Shown here: positions 17,430-25,264 of the stretch, piece after piece
How positions within the stretch are numbered: the first letter of the stretch is position 1
Layout of the letters: every line of letters starts with the position of its first letter
Assembly: GCA_017883205.1 (NCBI GenBank)
Contig: JADGNZ010000033.1
Span: 1-64,000 of the forward strand
Direction of reading: 5' to 3'
DNA length: 64,000 nt
Source: Thermoanaerobaculia bacterium
Lineage (GTDB): Bacteria; Acidobacteriota; Thermoanaerobaculia; Gp7-AA8
The notes under the pieces: model-generated
Database searches by the model: none
What the model was told of the DNA's origin: nothing
The model's input: only the letters and a program-made list of their open reading frames with translations
Translations under genes and position numbers: made by a program

Positions 17430-18643
17430 CTCGATCCGAGACGCGCCCGCGCGCGGGTTCACTACCCGACCGCCGCGGCTACTTTGGCGAGTTCGGCGGC
17501 CGCTACGTGCCCGAGACACTGATGGCGGCGCTCGACGAATTCGAAGCTGCGTATCGCAACCTTCGCCGCGACCGCGCGTTCCAAAGTGAGCTCGATGATG
17601 TGCTGCGCGACTTCGTCGGGCGGCCTACGGCGCTCACCGAAGCGAAGCGGTTTGCCGAAGCGTGCGGCGGGATGCGGCTGTTTCTGAAACGCGAGGATCT
17701 TAATCACACCGGCGCGCACAAGATCAACAACGCCATCGGCCAGGCGCTCATCGCCAAACGGATGGGCAAGCAACGCATCATCGCCGAGACCGGCGCCGGA
17801 CAGCACGGTGTTGCCACCGCCACGGCCTGCGCGCTCCTCGGCCTCGACTGCGTCGTCTACATGGGCGAGGTTGACATGGCCCGCCAGGAGCTCAACGTCT
17901 TCCGCATGCGCCTCCTCGGCGCCGAAGTCGTTCCCGTTTCCAGCGGCAGCCGCACGCTGAAGGACGCGATCAATGAAGCGATCCGCGACTGGGTGACGAA
18001 TGTCCGCACGACGCACTACATCATCGGCTCGGTCCTCGGGCCGCATCCCTACCCGCTGGTCGTGCGCGATTTTCAATCCGTGATCGGGCGCGAGGCGCTT
18101 GGCCAACTGAAGAAACGAACCGGTGCGGTTCCGGACGTCGCCGTCGCTTGCGTCGGCGGCGGATCGAACGCCATCGGTCTCTTCTACGAGATGCTGCAAC
18201 ACGATTCGATTCGCTTCATCGGCGTTGAAGCGGGAGGGCGCGGTCCAGCCCTCGGCCAGCACGCCGCACGATTCAGCGGCGGTGCCCTCGGCGTCCTTCA
18301 CGGCACGCGGTCGATGGTGTTGCAGGACGAGTTCGGACAGATCGCAGAGACGCATTCGATCTCCGCTGGCCTCGATTACCCCTCCATCGGTCCCGAGCAC
18401 GCCTATCTGCAGCAGATCGGCCGCATCGAATACTACGATTGCAGCGATGACCTCGCCCTCGAGGCGTTTCACAAACTGAGCGAGCTCGAAGGCATCATCC
18501 CCGCCCTCGAATCCTCCCACGCCCTCGGCTGGCTCCTGCGCAACGGCGCTTCGATCGGCCGCGAGAAAATCGTGGTCGTGAACCTCAGCGGACGCGGCGA
18601 CAAAGATGTGCCGCAGATCGCCGCGCTGGAGATGACGCGATGA
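17426..18643 (+). CDS. trpB: Tryptophan synthase beta chain
   Basis: A 405-residue PLP enzyme that condenses indole with serine. The Schiff-base Lys99 is in [31 protein letters not shown] is the N-terminal hallmark, ETGAGQHG marks the substrate loop, and the phosphate-binding GGGSNAIG follows near residue 249. This is the classical TrpB1 form that pairs with TrpA. Its partner gene trpA begins only about 380 bp later, because a MITE-like element sits between them. Confidence 0.96.
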   Translation: MTRSETRPRAGSLPDRRGYFGEFGGRYVPETLMAALDEFEAAYRNLRRDRAFQSELDDVLRDFVGRPTALTEAKRFAEACGGMRLFLKREDLNHTGAHKINNAIGQALIAKRMGKQRIIAETGAGQHGVATATACALLGLDCVVYMGEVDMARQELNVFRMRLLGAEVVPVSSGSRTLKDAINEAIRDWVTNVRTTHYIIGSVLGPHPYPLVVRDFQSVIGREALGQLKKRTGAVPDVAVACVGGGSNAIGLFYEMLQHDSIRFIGVEAGGRGPALGQHAARFSGGALGVLHGTRSMVLQDEFGQIAETHSISAGLDYPSIGPEHAYLQQIGRIEYYDCSDDLALEAFHKLSELEGIIPALESSHALGWLLRNGASIGREKIVVVNLSGRGDKDVPQIAALEMTR

Positions 18644-18737
18644 GCGGGAACGTGATGAGACGGAGCGCAATGAGAAGGAACCCTGCAAGCGCAAGCACGG
18701 CGCTGACGCTCACGGCTGTGCTGCTGGCGCAACCCCA

Positions 18738-18964
18738 ACAATCGAGCGCCCTTCTCCCCCGCGCTTTTCAGCGGGGGAGAAGGTGCCGAAGGCGGATGAG
18801 GGGGCTCTTCAGTAGACCCGGATGTGACACTACAAGCCCCTTTCGCTTGCCGGGAGCGAGCGCATCATCTAATGACAAGCGCCCCGCATTTGGAACTACC
18901 CCCTCATCCGCCTTCGGCACCTTCTCCCCCACAAAAAGCGTGGGGGAGAAGGACGCTCGATTGG
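18738..18964. repeat. MITE-like element, copy 3, between trpB and trpA
   Basis: CAATCGAGCGCCC at the left, mirrored as CGCTCGATTGG at the right. Each arm has the CCTTCTCCCCC...GGGGGAGAAGG hairpin. The remainder of 18644-19025 shows no gene. In the transcript this would form one long stem-loop between two subunit genes that normally overlap or abut. Confidence 0.8.
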
Positions 18965-19025
18965 GGAGTCTGTGGCAATTCAGCATTTCTCGCGCGAATG
19001 CGAAGCACCTTCTTGGGGTGGCCGC

Positions 19026-19835
19026 ATGAACCGAGTACGAAAACTCTTTACCCGTCTTCGTGCCGGACATCGCTGTGGATTGATCGCTTACGTCACCTGC
19101 GGCGACGGTCCGACCGTCGAGATCGTTCACGCGCTGGAAGATGCGGGCGCGGATGCGATCGAGCTTGGTGTTCCCTTCTCTGATCCGATCGCCGACGGCC
19201 CGGTCATCCAGATGGCCGCCCAGCGCGCGTTGAAGAACGGGACGAACATCGGCGACGTCTTCGCCATCGCGGACGAGGTCCGGACGCGCAGCGATATTCC
19301 GTTGATTGCCTTCTCCTATCTGAATCCCGTTCTGCGATACGGCGTCGACAGATTCGCGGACGATGCCGCAACGGCCGGCATCGATTCGGTGCTTTTGACG
19401 GATCTGCCAACCGAAGCAGCGGCGGAGGTTAGACCGTCATTCAGAAAGCGCGGGTTGGGATCGATTTTCCTTCTCGCCCCGACTTCGAGCGACGCACGGA
19501 TCGCGGCCGTGAATCGAGTCAGTGACGACTTCATCTACTACGTCTCGACGACGGGCGTCACCGGAACCCGCAACGAGCTCGATCCGACGCTTCTGACGCG
19601 TCTCGACGAGGTTCGTGCTCGCGTCACGAAGCCGCTTGCAGTCGGCTTTGGCATCTCGCAGCACGTTCATTACGAGTTGCTGCGCGATCACTGCGACGCC
19701 ATCGTCGTCGGCAGCGCCATCGTACGCGCGGTTGCGAGCGGCGACGCTGCGGGAGCGCCGGGCCGCGCAGCCGCGGTCGTCAAAACGATTCTTGACAGAG
19801 ACGCGCCTGCGCCCTTACTCTCACCCGCCACATGA
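19026..19835 (+). CDS. trpA: Tryptophan synthase alpha chain
   Basis: A 269-residue TIM-barrel protein that splits indole-3-glycerol phosphate into indole and glyceraldehyde-3-phosphate. The catalytic Glu is in DAIELGVPFSDPIADGP and the Asp in LIAYVTCGDGPT. IDSVLLTDLPTEAA, IFLLAPTSS, YYVSTTGVTGTR and AVGFGIS follow in the expected order. The start Met at 19026 is chosen over 18972, which lies in the MITE-like flank. Its stop TGA overlaps the ATG of the Tyr/Phe leader ORF, linking the trp genes to the aro pair that follows. Confidence 0.94.
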   Translation: MNRVRKLFTRLRAGHRCGLIAYVTCGDGPTVEIVHALEDAGADAIELGVPFSDPIADGPVIQMAAQRALKNGTNIGDVFAIADEVRTRSDIPLIAFSYLNPVLRYGVDRFADDAATAGIDSVLLTDLPTEAAAEVRPSFRKRGLGSIFLLAPTSSDARIAAVNRVSDDFIYYVSTTGVTGTRNELDPTLLTRLDEVRARVTKPLAVGFGISQHVHYELLRDHCDAIVVGSAIVRAVASGDAAGAPGRAAAVVKTILDRDAPAPLLSPAT

Positions 19836-19882
19836 CCCGCACCGCCCAGCGTTTTGCGTATTACTACGGCTACTTTACGTAA
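19832..19882 (+). CDS. Tyr/Phe-rich attenuator leader peptide
   Basis: A 16-codon ORF, MTRTAQRFAYYYGYFT, with four Tyr and two Phe codons among the last nine. Its ATG overlaps the trpA stop (ATGA). A TACTCT box at 19816-19821 could give a near-leaderless start inside trpA. It is followed by paired GC-rich segments and an intrinsic terminator that ends directly before the chorismate mutase gene. This is the layout of a Phe/Tyr attenuator of the pheL/pheA type. Confidence 0.8.
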   Translation: MTRTAQRFAYYYGYFT

Positions 19883-19886
19883 GCGT

Positions 19887-19915
19887 GGGGCATATCGCGC
19901 CCCGCTACGGAGGGG
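19887..19915 (+). promoter_or_regulatory. Alternative hairpins between leader and terminator
   Basis: GGGGC (19887-19891) can pair with GCCCC (19899-19903). The same CCCC can instead pair with GGGG (19912-19915). GAGG at 19910-19913 can also pair with CCTC in the terminator's 5' arm. These mutually exclusive pairings fit a pause/antiterminator arrangement; I have not folded them computationally. Confidence 0.45.
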
Positions 19916-19937
19916 TGCTGACCGCTGAGTCGATCCG

Positions 19938-19967
19938 AACCTCTTCCCGCGCGGCAAGAGGTTTTTT
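19938..19967 (+). terminator. Intrinsic terminator / attenuator before chorismate mutase
   Basis: AACCTCTT (19938-19945) pairs perfectly with AAGAGGTT (19956-19963) around a 10-nt GC-rich loop, followed by six T residues (19962-19967). The gene start lies 3 nt later at 19971. The AAGAGG of the 3' arm is also the only Shine-Dalgarno candidate for that gene, so the hairpin could affect both termination and translation. Confidence 0.82.
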
Positions 19968-19970
19968 CTT

Positions 19971-20264
19971 ATGGATCGAACGGACGCAGAACAAGAGCTC
20001 ACCCGCCTTCGCGACGCCATCGACCGCGTCGACGAGGTCATCGTGCGCCTCCTCAATCAACGCGCGAAATACGCGATCGAGATCGGTGAGATCAAGGCCG
20101 TTCTCGATATGCCCATCTACGCCCCCGAGCGCGAGAAGCAGGTCCTCCTGCACGTCGAGCGCACCTCGGACGGCCCACTCGATCCAGCGACTGTGAGGCG
20201 TCTTTTTGAACGAATCATCGATGAATCGCGGCGCGTAGAGCGGCAGGCTACGAATCGCAGCTAG
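19971..20264 (+). CDS. Chorismate mutase, AroQ class
   Basis: A 97-residue all-helical chorismate mutase that rearranges chorismate to prephenate for Phe and Tyr synthesis. It shows the AroQ pattern: LRDAIDRVDEVIVRLLNQRAKYAIEIGEIKA with the catalytic Arg and Lys, then a second helix with PEREKQVLLHV and the C-terminal helix RLFERIIDESRRVE. It is monofunctional, with no prephenate dehydratase or dehydrogenase domain. It lies just after the Tyr/Phe attenuator and 31 bp before DAHP synthase, so both are probably controlled by aromatic amino acid supply. Confidence 0.92.
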   Translation: MDRTDAEQELTRLRDAIDRVDEVIVRLLNQRAKYAIEIGEIKAVLDMPIYAPEREKQVLLHVERTSDGPLDPATVRRLFERIIDESRRVERQATNRS

Positions 20265-20295
20265 ACATCAGGTAGACAGGGGCAGGGAGGATTTC

Positions 20296-21309
20296 ATGGT
20301 CATTGTGATGGAAAAACACGCGTCGGACACCGACATCGAGCACGTCGTTGCAGTGCTCAGCGAGCGCGGCTTCGACGTACATCGCTCCACCGGTGCGGAC
20401 CAGACCGTCCTGGGCGTCGTCGGCGATGTTGCCAGCGTCGACCCGCGCGAGTTCGGGGTGCTGCACGGCGTTCAGGAAGCGGTCCGCGTCAGCGAGCCGT
20501 ACAAGCTCTCCAGCCGCTCGTTCCGGCGCGAGAAAACGATCGTCAAGGCGCGCGGCGTCTCCATCGGCGGCAGCGACGTTGTGGTCATGGCTGGCCCATG
20601 TACGATCGAGAACGAACGGCAAATGTTCGAGACGGCGCGCCGCGTGGCCCGCGCCGGAGCGCGCGTACTGCGCGGCGGTGCGTACAAGCCGCGCACTTCG
20701 CCGTACGCGTTTCAGGGAATGGGCATCGAAGGACTGAAACTTCTGCGCGCTGCCGGCGACGAGAACAACATGGCCACGATCTCCGAGGTCATGGAGATCA
20801 GCCAGATCGAAGCGATGCTCGATTATGTGGACATCCTGCAGGTCGGCGCGCGCAACATGCAGAACTACAACCTGTTGTCGGCCCTTGGCCAGATCCGCAA
20901 GCCGGTGCTCCTCAAGCGCGGCATGTCCGCCACGATTCAGGAATGGCTGCTGGCGTCGGAGTACATCCTCTCCGGCGGCAACTACGACGTCATCCTCTGC
21001 GAGCGCGGCATCCGCACCTTCGAGACCTACACGCGCAACACCCTCGACATCTCAGCCATCCCGGTCATCAACAAACTCTCGCACCTGCCGATCATCGCCG
21101 ACCCCTCGCACGCCGTCGGCCGCCGCGACAAAGTGATGCCCCTGGCCCGCGCCATCGTCGCCGCCGGTGCGGACGGCGTCCTGATCGAGGTCCATCACGA
21201 GCCAGAAAAAGCCGTCTGCGACGGCCCCCAATCGCTCTACCCCGACCAGTTCGCAAGACTGATGGACGAACTGCGGATCATCGTCCCGGCAGTGGGGCGG
21301 ACATTGTGA
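20296..21309 (+). CDS. aroF: 3-deoxy-7-phosphoheptulonate (DAHP) synthase
   Basis: A 337-residue enzyme that condenses PEP with erythrose-4-phosphate, the entry step to the shikimate pathway. Residues 1-70 form the ferredoxin-like regulatory domain of the type I-beta group. The catalytic barrel begins near 90: VVMAGPCTIENERQ, RGGAYKPRTSPYAFQG, EVMEISQIEAMLDYVDILQVGARNMQN, VLLKRGMSATIQEWL, CERGIRTFE, ADPSHAVGRRDKV and LIEVHHEPEKAVCDGPQSL. A strong GGGAGG ribosome site precedes the ATG. The aroF assignment follows the family name, not a tested allele. Confidence 0.93.
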   Translation: MVIVMEKHASDTDIEHVVAVLSERGFDVHRSTGADQTVLGVVGDVASVDPREFGVLHGVQEAVRVSEPYKLSSRSFRREKTIVKARGVSIGGSDVVVMAGPCTIENERQMFETARRVARAGARVLRGGAYKPRTSPYAFQGMGIEGLKLLRAAGDENNMATISEVMEISQIEAMLDYVDILQVGARNMQNYNLLSALGQIRKPVLLKRGMSATIQEWLLASEYILSGGNYDVILCERGIRTFETYTRNTLDISAIPVINKLSHLPIIADPSHAVGRRDKVMPLARAIVAAGADGVLIEVHHEPEKAVCDGPQSLYPDQFARLMDELRIIVPAVGRTL

Positions 21310-21442
21310 TGGGGGAGTCAGCGTAGCGCGAGCGAACGTAGCGCCGGCGGCTCGCCGGCTGGTCCGCCGCCGGCCCGGCGGCATTGCCATTCAGCGGAGG
21401 TCGAAGGATCACAGCGCCGGCTGCGCCCGCAACCCAAAATGA

Positions 21443-21470
21443 CCCGGGCGCGCCTGCGAGCGCGCCCGGG
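21443..21470. terminator. Bidirectional GGGCGCGC hairpin terminator
   Basis: CCCGGGCGCGC (21443-21453) pairs perfectly with GCGCGCCCGGG (21460-21470). It lies between the convergent aroF and the small helical protein gene. A near-identical hairpin follows the paralogous gene at 32.68 kb. Positions 21310-21440 also contain GCCGGC-rich small hairpins but no gene. Confidence 0.7.
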
Positions 21471-21487
21471 CCACAGACTCCTCTACT

Positions 21488-22027
21488 CTACGCTTTCGGT
21501 GCCGTGGACGTGTCGTGGGTTGGTGGCGGCGTCGCTGGAGGGGCCTGCGTCGTCTTCTTGCGGCGCGCGGCGCCTTTCAGCCGTTTGACCTCCTCGACGT
21601 GCGGCACGAGCACCGCCCTTGCCGGGTCCTTGGCGAGCTGCGACCCGATCGTGTACGCCTGCATGGCGATGAGCCCGAGCCGTTGACGGCGAATGAGGTT
21701 TGCGCCCTCGAGGCCATTCAGGAACGCGCGCGCCTCATCGACCGCGGCGTCCCAGCGGAGCGAGTCGTCCTGCAACTGACGGACTTCGTCGAGCGGCTGC
21801 CCGATCGCCTCCGATACGTTGTCGAGCACGCCGATGACGTTGATCGATGCCTCGACGATGGTCTTCGGCTGTCTCCGGAGACGCTTTTTGAGCAGCTTGC
21901 GCTGCTCCTTCGACAACGGCGCGAGGTCGTCGATCTGCGACCCGATGGCGCGCAACTGCGCGATGACCGCTTCGGGGGCCATCCTGGCCGGATCAGGGTT
22001 TGATGGAACAGGGGTGGTATTACTCAT
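21488..22027 (-). CDS. Uncharacterised helical protein, cassette copy A
   Basis: A 179-residue predicted soluble, largely alpha-helical protein with a Pro-rich start, a helical core (about 15-150) and a basic, Pro/Thr-rich tail (RRKKTTQAPPATPPP). It has no signal peptide or membrane segment, and I do not recognise a family. It is clearly homologous to the protein at 32127-32651: both contain PEA-(V/I)-LRA near residue 20-30, ASINVIG / AAINAIG in the middle, RW...V near 90-100, ANL-(I/M)-RR-(Q/N)-RLG and an AYTIGSQLAKDPARAVLVPH-like segment. The start ATG follows AGGGAG. It lies downstream of the 21-bp dyad array and upstream of a GGGCGCGC hairpin, the same context as its paralog. Confidence 0.75.
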   Translation of the reverse strand: MSNTTPVPSNPDPARMAPEAVIAQLRAIGSQIDDLAPLSKEQRKLLKKRLRRQPKTIVEASINVIGVLDNVSEAIGQPLDEVRQLQDDSLRWDAAVDEARAFLNGLEGANLIRRQRLGLIAMQAYTIGSQLAKDPARAVLVPHVEEVKRLKGAARRKKTTQAPPATPPPTHDTSTAPKA

Positions 22028-22142
22028 GACGTAGTCTCCCTATGCGAGCTAGGCCGGAGGTGACGTCACGACTCGTCGACAAGTGCGAGCGGCCACCGGC
22101 TGGAAATCCCGGCCACGCGCCGATTCTTCCGGTTGATGTTTG

Positions 22143-22166
22143 CCCGAGGCGTGTACACACCTCGGG
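22143..22166. promoter_or_regulatory. 24-bp palindrome upstream of cassette A gene
   Basis: CCCGAGG and CCTCGGG flank a GTGTACAC core, making a nearly perfect palindrome between the 21-bp array and the gene start. It could be an operator or a transcript hairpin. The rest of 22028-22340 holds no gene. Confidence 0.4.
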
Positions 22167-22349
22167 TGCCCGCGGCAGGAGGAGATCAACTCAACTCCCG
22201 CGCCGGTACAGGTCTGATGTGCTTATCCAGCACGCCCGTACCGCCGACAGCCGCCAAAGCCGGAGGTCTTACGATCTTCGACTTTGTAGCAAAAGATATA
22301 AGCCGGTTGAGACGTGATGTCAAGGGCACTGTGGAGACAAGTGCGGGTT

Positions 22350-22890
22350 GTAACGCTGCCGCAGTTTGTGCGCGCACCTGCGCACCGAGGTGACCGCGTT
22401 GCTGTCCTTCATGGCCACATGTGCGGCGCAAGGTGACCGCATTGCGGCCCTTCATGTCCGCACGTACGGCGCAAGGTGACCGCATTGCGGCCCTTCATGG
22501 CCGCACGTGCGGCGCAAGATGACCGCATTGCGGCCCTTCATGTCCGCACGTGAGGCGCGAGTTGACCGCATTGCGGCCCTTCGTGTCCGCACGTGCGGCG
22601 CAAGTTGACCGCATTGCTGCCCTTCATGACCGCATTGCTGCTCTTCATGTCCGCACGTGCGGCGCAAGATGACCGCATTGCGGCTCTTCATGTCCGCATG
22701 TGAGGCGCGAGTTGACCGCATTGCTCCACGCCGTGTCCGCACTGCGGCCCGAGGTGACAGCGTTGCCGTACGCCGTATCCGCACTGCGGCCCGATGGCGC
22801 AACGCTACGCGCGCCGTTTCCGAACGTGTGCACCGGAGGCGCAACGTTGCTGCGCGCCGGGTTCCACACGTGCGCGCCGAGGGTGTAGCG
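22350..22890. repeat. 21-bp-period dyad array A (42-bp higher-order unit)
   Basis: A tandem array of roughly 25 degenerate 21-bp units. Two alternating unit types form a 42-bp repeat: TGACCGCATTGCGGCCCTTCA and TGTCCGCACGTGCGGCGCAAG. Each contains a dyad (CCGCA-T-TGCGG or the perfect palindrome CCGCACGTGCGG) with centres about two helical turns apart. Because 21 is divisible by 3, all reading frames stay open over long stretches; the long ORFs here are therefore likely artefacts. The distal end contains GCCGTTTCCGAACGTGTGC, which resembles the unit of array B at 31.5 kb. Confidence 0.9.
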
Positions 22891-23008
22891 CTGGCGACAC
22901 TGGAATGCACAGACGTGTGTTGCCACGTCTCGGGGTCGACGGTCTCGACGCCGTCGCCACGATGAAGTCGTGATCATGGTTCATGGATGGGATGGAGTAG
23001 GAAATCCG

Positions 23009-23488
23009 CTAGCGTCTTGTCGCCACGAGTGAAACCGTGTCGATCCCCGACCCGCAACATGGGCCGGAAGTTGGACCGGTTAGCGTTGCCCTGATCACAC
23101 CGTTCGATACGCTGCCCGTGCCGTCGAGGGTGTACATACATGCGGTGAAGCCATTCCTCAGCGAAAGGTCGATCGCCGATCCCTTCACAGTCCCTCGCAC
23201 AGTCGGGAGGTCAGGATTGATATTCGCAGAGAACGCGCACCCGTTCTGCCGAAGCTCCCAGCTCGCCAGGTAAACGCCGGTGGGACAATGCCCCTCGTAC
23301 ACCACATCGTAGATGCCCGAAACATCGGCACAGCCGGCAGGCGGGACTACTGCACGACCCCGTCCCACGCGAGTCGCCTCGGTGGTTACCGGGTGTGCGC
23401 TTTGCGCCGATTGCATCGGAGAGGTCGGCAACTCCTGTGAGCAGCCGGCAAAGAGCAGAGCCACGACGACAACCGCGAGCGCTTTCAT
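23009..23488 (-). CDS. Predicted lipoprotein, unknown function
   Basis: A 159-residue protein with a lipoprotein signal peptide; the lipobox is LFAGC with the lipidated Cys near residue 16. After a Ser/Ala-rich linker comes a compact beta-rich domain of about 105 residues with five Cys (CADVSGIYDV, HCPTGVYLASWELRQNGCAFS, TACMYTLDGTGSV, GPCCGSGIDTVSL), which may form disulfides. The pattern of G-Y/T-W-x-L-x-Q strands resembles small beta-barrel or lipocalin-like lipoproteins, but I cannot assign a family. It is divergent from ribokinase. Confidence 0.75.
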   Translation of the reverse strand: MKALAVVVVALLFAGCSQELPTSPMQSAQSAHPVTTEATRVGRGRAVVPPAGCADVSGIYDVVYEGHCPTGVYLASWELRQNGCAFSANINPDLPTVRGTVKGSAIDLSLRNGFTACMYTLDGTGSVSNGVIRATLTGPTSGPCCGSGIDTVSLVATRR

Positions 23489-23517
23489 ATCGAAGAGAAT
23501 GATACTCGTCGTAATCC

Positions 23518-23616
23518 GAGAGGGGTCAGGTCGAAACCGAAACTGACGACAGCTTGCATCGAGCGGAATGGTCGTAGCGAAGTGTCGTCAGTTTCGGTTT
23601 CGACCTGACCCCTCTC
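23518..23616. repeat. 33-bp perfect inverted repeat
   Basis: Arms 23518-23550 and 23584-23616 are exact reverse complements over 33 bp, with a 33-bp spacer. The arm begins GAGAGGGGTCAGGTCGAAAC. It sits in the promoter region between the divergent lipoprotein and ribokinase genes. A perfect match of this length implies recent origin or gene conversion, and suggests a REP/MITE-type element. Confidence 0.85.
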
Positions 23617-23653
23617 GGTTCGTGCCAATCACGCGACGTTGGGGAGGTCTTTG

Positions 23654-24586
23654 ATGCCGGATCCGCGGCTCACCGTCATGGGGAGTTTCGTTGCCGATCT
23701 CGCGTTCCGAGCGCCGCGTCTGCCCGCCTGGGGTGAGACGGTCATGGGTTCCCAGTTCCGCCTCGGACCCGGCGGGAAGGGATCGAATCAGGCCGTTGCG
23801 GCCGCGCGCCTCGGCGGAACAGTCACCTTCATCAGCAAGCTCGGGCGCGATCCGTTCGGCGAACTGGCGCGCCGTACGTACAAGGAAGAGCGCATCGACA
23901 CTCGCTTCGTTTTCGAAACGCTCGATCATCCGACAGGCGGTGCAGCCGTCATCGTCGATGATGCAACGGGGGAGAACGCGATCGTCGTCGTGCCCGGCGC
24001 CGGTTTTCACGTGACCTCCGGCGACATCGATCAGGCCCGTGACGCCATCGTCCGGTCCGCCGTCTTCATGACGCAGCTCGAGCTCTCGCTCGACGCCGTC
24101 GAGTACGGACTGCAGGTGGCGAAGTCTCTGGGCGTTCCGACGATCCTGAATCCTGCGCCCGCGTTGTCGCTTCCCGATCGCATCTATCCGTTTTGCGACT
24201 ACATCACGCCGAACGAAACGGAAGCGGCGATCCTCGCGCAACAGCCGGTGACGGATCGACGAAGCGCGGAGCGCGTGGCGGAGATTCTGCTGTCGCGCGG
24301 CGCCGGCAACGTCGTGGTCACGCTCGGCGCGCAGGGTGCTCTCGTCAAGACGGCGAAGGTGACGCAGCATGTGCCAGCCATCGATGCCGGCCCGGTCGTC
24401 GAGACCACGGGCGCAGGCGACGCCTTCAACGGCGGTTTCGCTGTCGCTCTGGCGGAAGGTCTCGACATCGTCGCTGCGACACGCTTCGGTTGTGCCGTGG
24501 CCGGAATCTCGGTCACGAGGCACGGCACGGCTACCTCGATGCCGAAGCGCTCGGAAGTCGACGCGCTGTTGAAGAGCCTCTCGTGA
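23654..24586 (+). CDS. rbsK: Ribokinase (PfkB family)
   Basis: A 310-residue sugar kinase. The N-terminal VMGSFVADLAFRAPRLPAWGETV and GPGGKGSNQAVAAARLG are ribokinase signatures, PNETEA lies mid-protein, and the anion hole/catalytic base motif TTGAGDAFNGGF contains the catalytic Asp. The start Met at 23654 follows GGGGAGG; the frame upstream includes that ribosome site. Ribose-5-phosphate from this enzyme could in principle feed the RpiB-DeoC fusion of the microcompartment at 55 kb, but the genes are far apart and the link is only inference. No ribose transporter is adjacent. Confidence 0.88.
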   Translation: MPDPRLTVMGSFVADLAFRAPRLPAWGETVMGSQFRLGPGGKGSNQAVAAARLGGTVTFISKLGRDPFGELARRTYKEERIDTRFVFETLDHPTGGAAVIVDDATGENAIVVVPGAGFHVTSGDIDQARDAIVRSAVFMTQLELSLDAVEYGLQVAKSLGVPTILNPAPALSLPDRIYPFCDYITPNETEAAILAQQPVTDRRSAERVAEILLSRGAGNVVVTLGAQGALVKTAKVTQHVPAIDAGPVVETTGAGDAFNGGFAVALAEGLDIVAATRFGCAVAGISVTRHGTATSMPKRSEVDALLKSLS

Positions 24587-24773
24587 TGCGATATTGCTGG
24601 CCGCAACGAAGGGCGATTCCAGTCACTATGCTGGCTGGTCATTACGAGGTGGAGACGCCGAAACCGGCTGAGACGGGTCATGCCGAAAGCGAAAGTGACG
24701 GCGCCTCGCGAACCGTTTCGCTGCTCGACCTTGCACATCAATCGCGCCGTTGACCTTGGCTTTCTGTCCCAAG

Positions 24774-25199
24774 TCAGTCGCTGACAACCTCAACGCCGAG
24801 TGCACGTGCGGTGCGCAGTGCGCATCCAATGGGGTCCTTATTCACTTCGTGTTCCCAAAAACGGATCACTGTCCACCCATCCGCCTCGAGCCTGCGGTTG
24901 TTCCGGATATCGCGCTCGTGGTTCGTTCGTCGCTTCTCGGACCAGTACTCCAAGTTGGACTTGGGTGCGCGACCGTCAGGGCAGTCTGGACATGAATGCC
25001 AGAAACACCCATCCACGAACACCGCGACTCGCTTTTTCCCGAATGTGATGTCTGGCCTGCCAGGTATCTTCGAATGGAGACGGTAACCACGCAAGCCGCT
25101 CAGCCAGAGGAGCTTCCGAAGGATGATTTCAGGCTTTGTGTTCGTCGCCCGAATCCTTGACATGTTGAACGATCGGGTAGCTCTGTCGTGGACGTCCAT
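24774..25199 (-). CDS. vsr: Very short patch repair endonuclease
   Basis: A 141-residue mismatch endonuclease that nicks 5' of T in T:G mismatches arising from 5-methylcytosine deamination. Motifs: RSFNMSRIRATNTKPEIILRKLL at the N-terminus, GRPDITF with the catalytic Asp50, AVFVDGCFWHSCPDC (zinc and catalytic His), and WTVIRFWEHEV near the end. It is divergent from the cytosine methyltransferase gene by about 65 bp, the usual partnership: the methylase creates the mutable base and Vsr repairs it. Confidence 0.93.
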   Translation of the reverse strand: MDVHDRATRSFNMSRIRATNTKPEIILRKLLWLSGLRGYRLHSKIPGRPDITFGKKRVAVFVDGCFWHSCPDCPDGRAPKSNLEYWSEKRRTNHERDIRNNRRLEADGWTVIRFWEHEVNKDPIGCALRTARALGVEVVSD

Positions 25200-25264
25200 C
25201 GGCGTGTTTTCTACGAGAAGTAGAAGGTCTTGCGCTCACGAAAGCTTCCGGTACACTGAGCTTG

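Noticed and set aside
22350-22890. CRISPR array
   Set aside because: Units are contiguous, with no unique spacers of constant length between repeats, and there are no cas genes.
22452-22910. Minus-strand ORF encoding 14-residue repeats in array A
   Set aside because: All frames are open because the repeat length is a multiple of three; no ribosome site or conserved flanking domain supports a protein.
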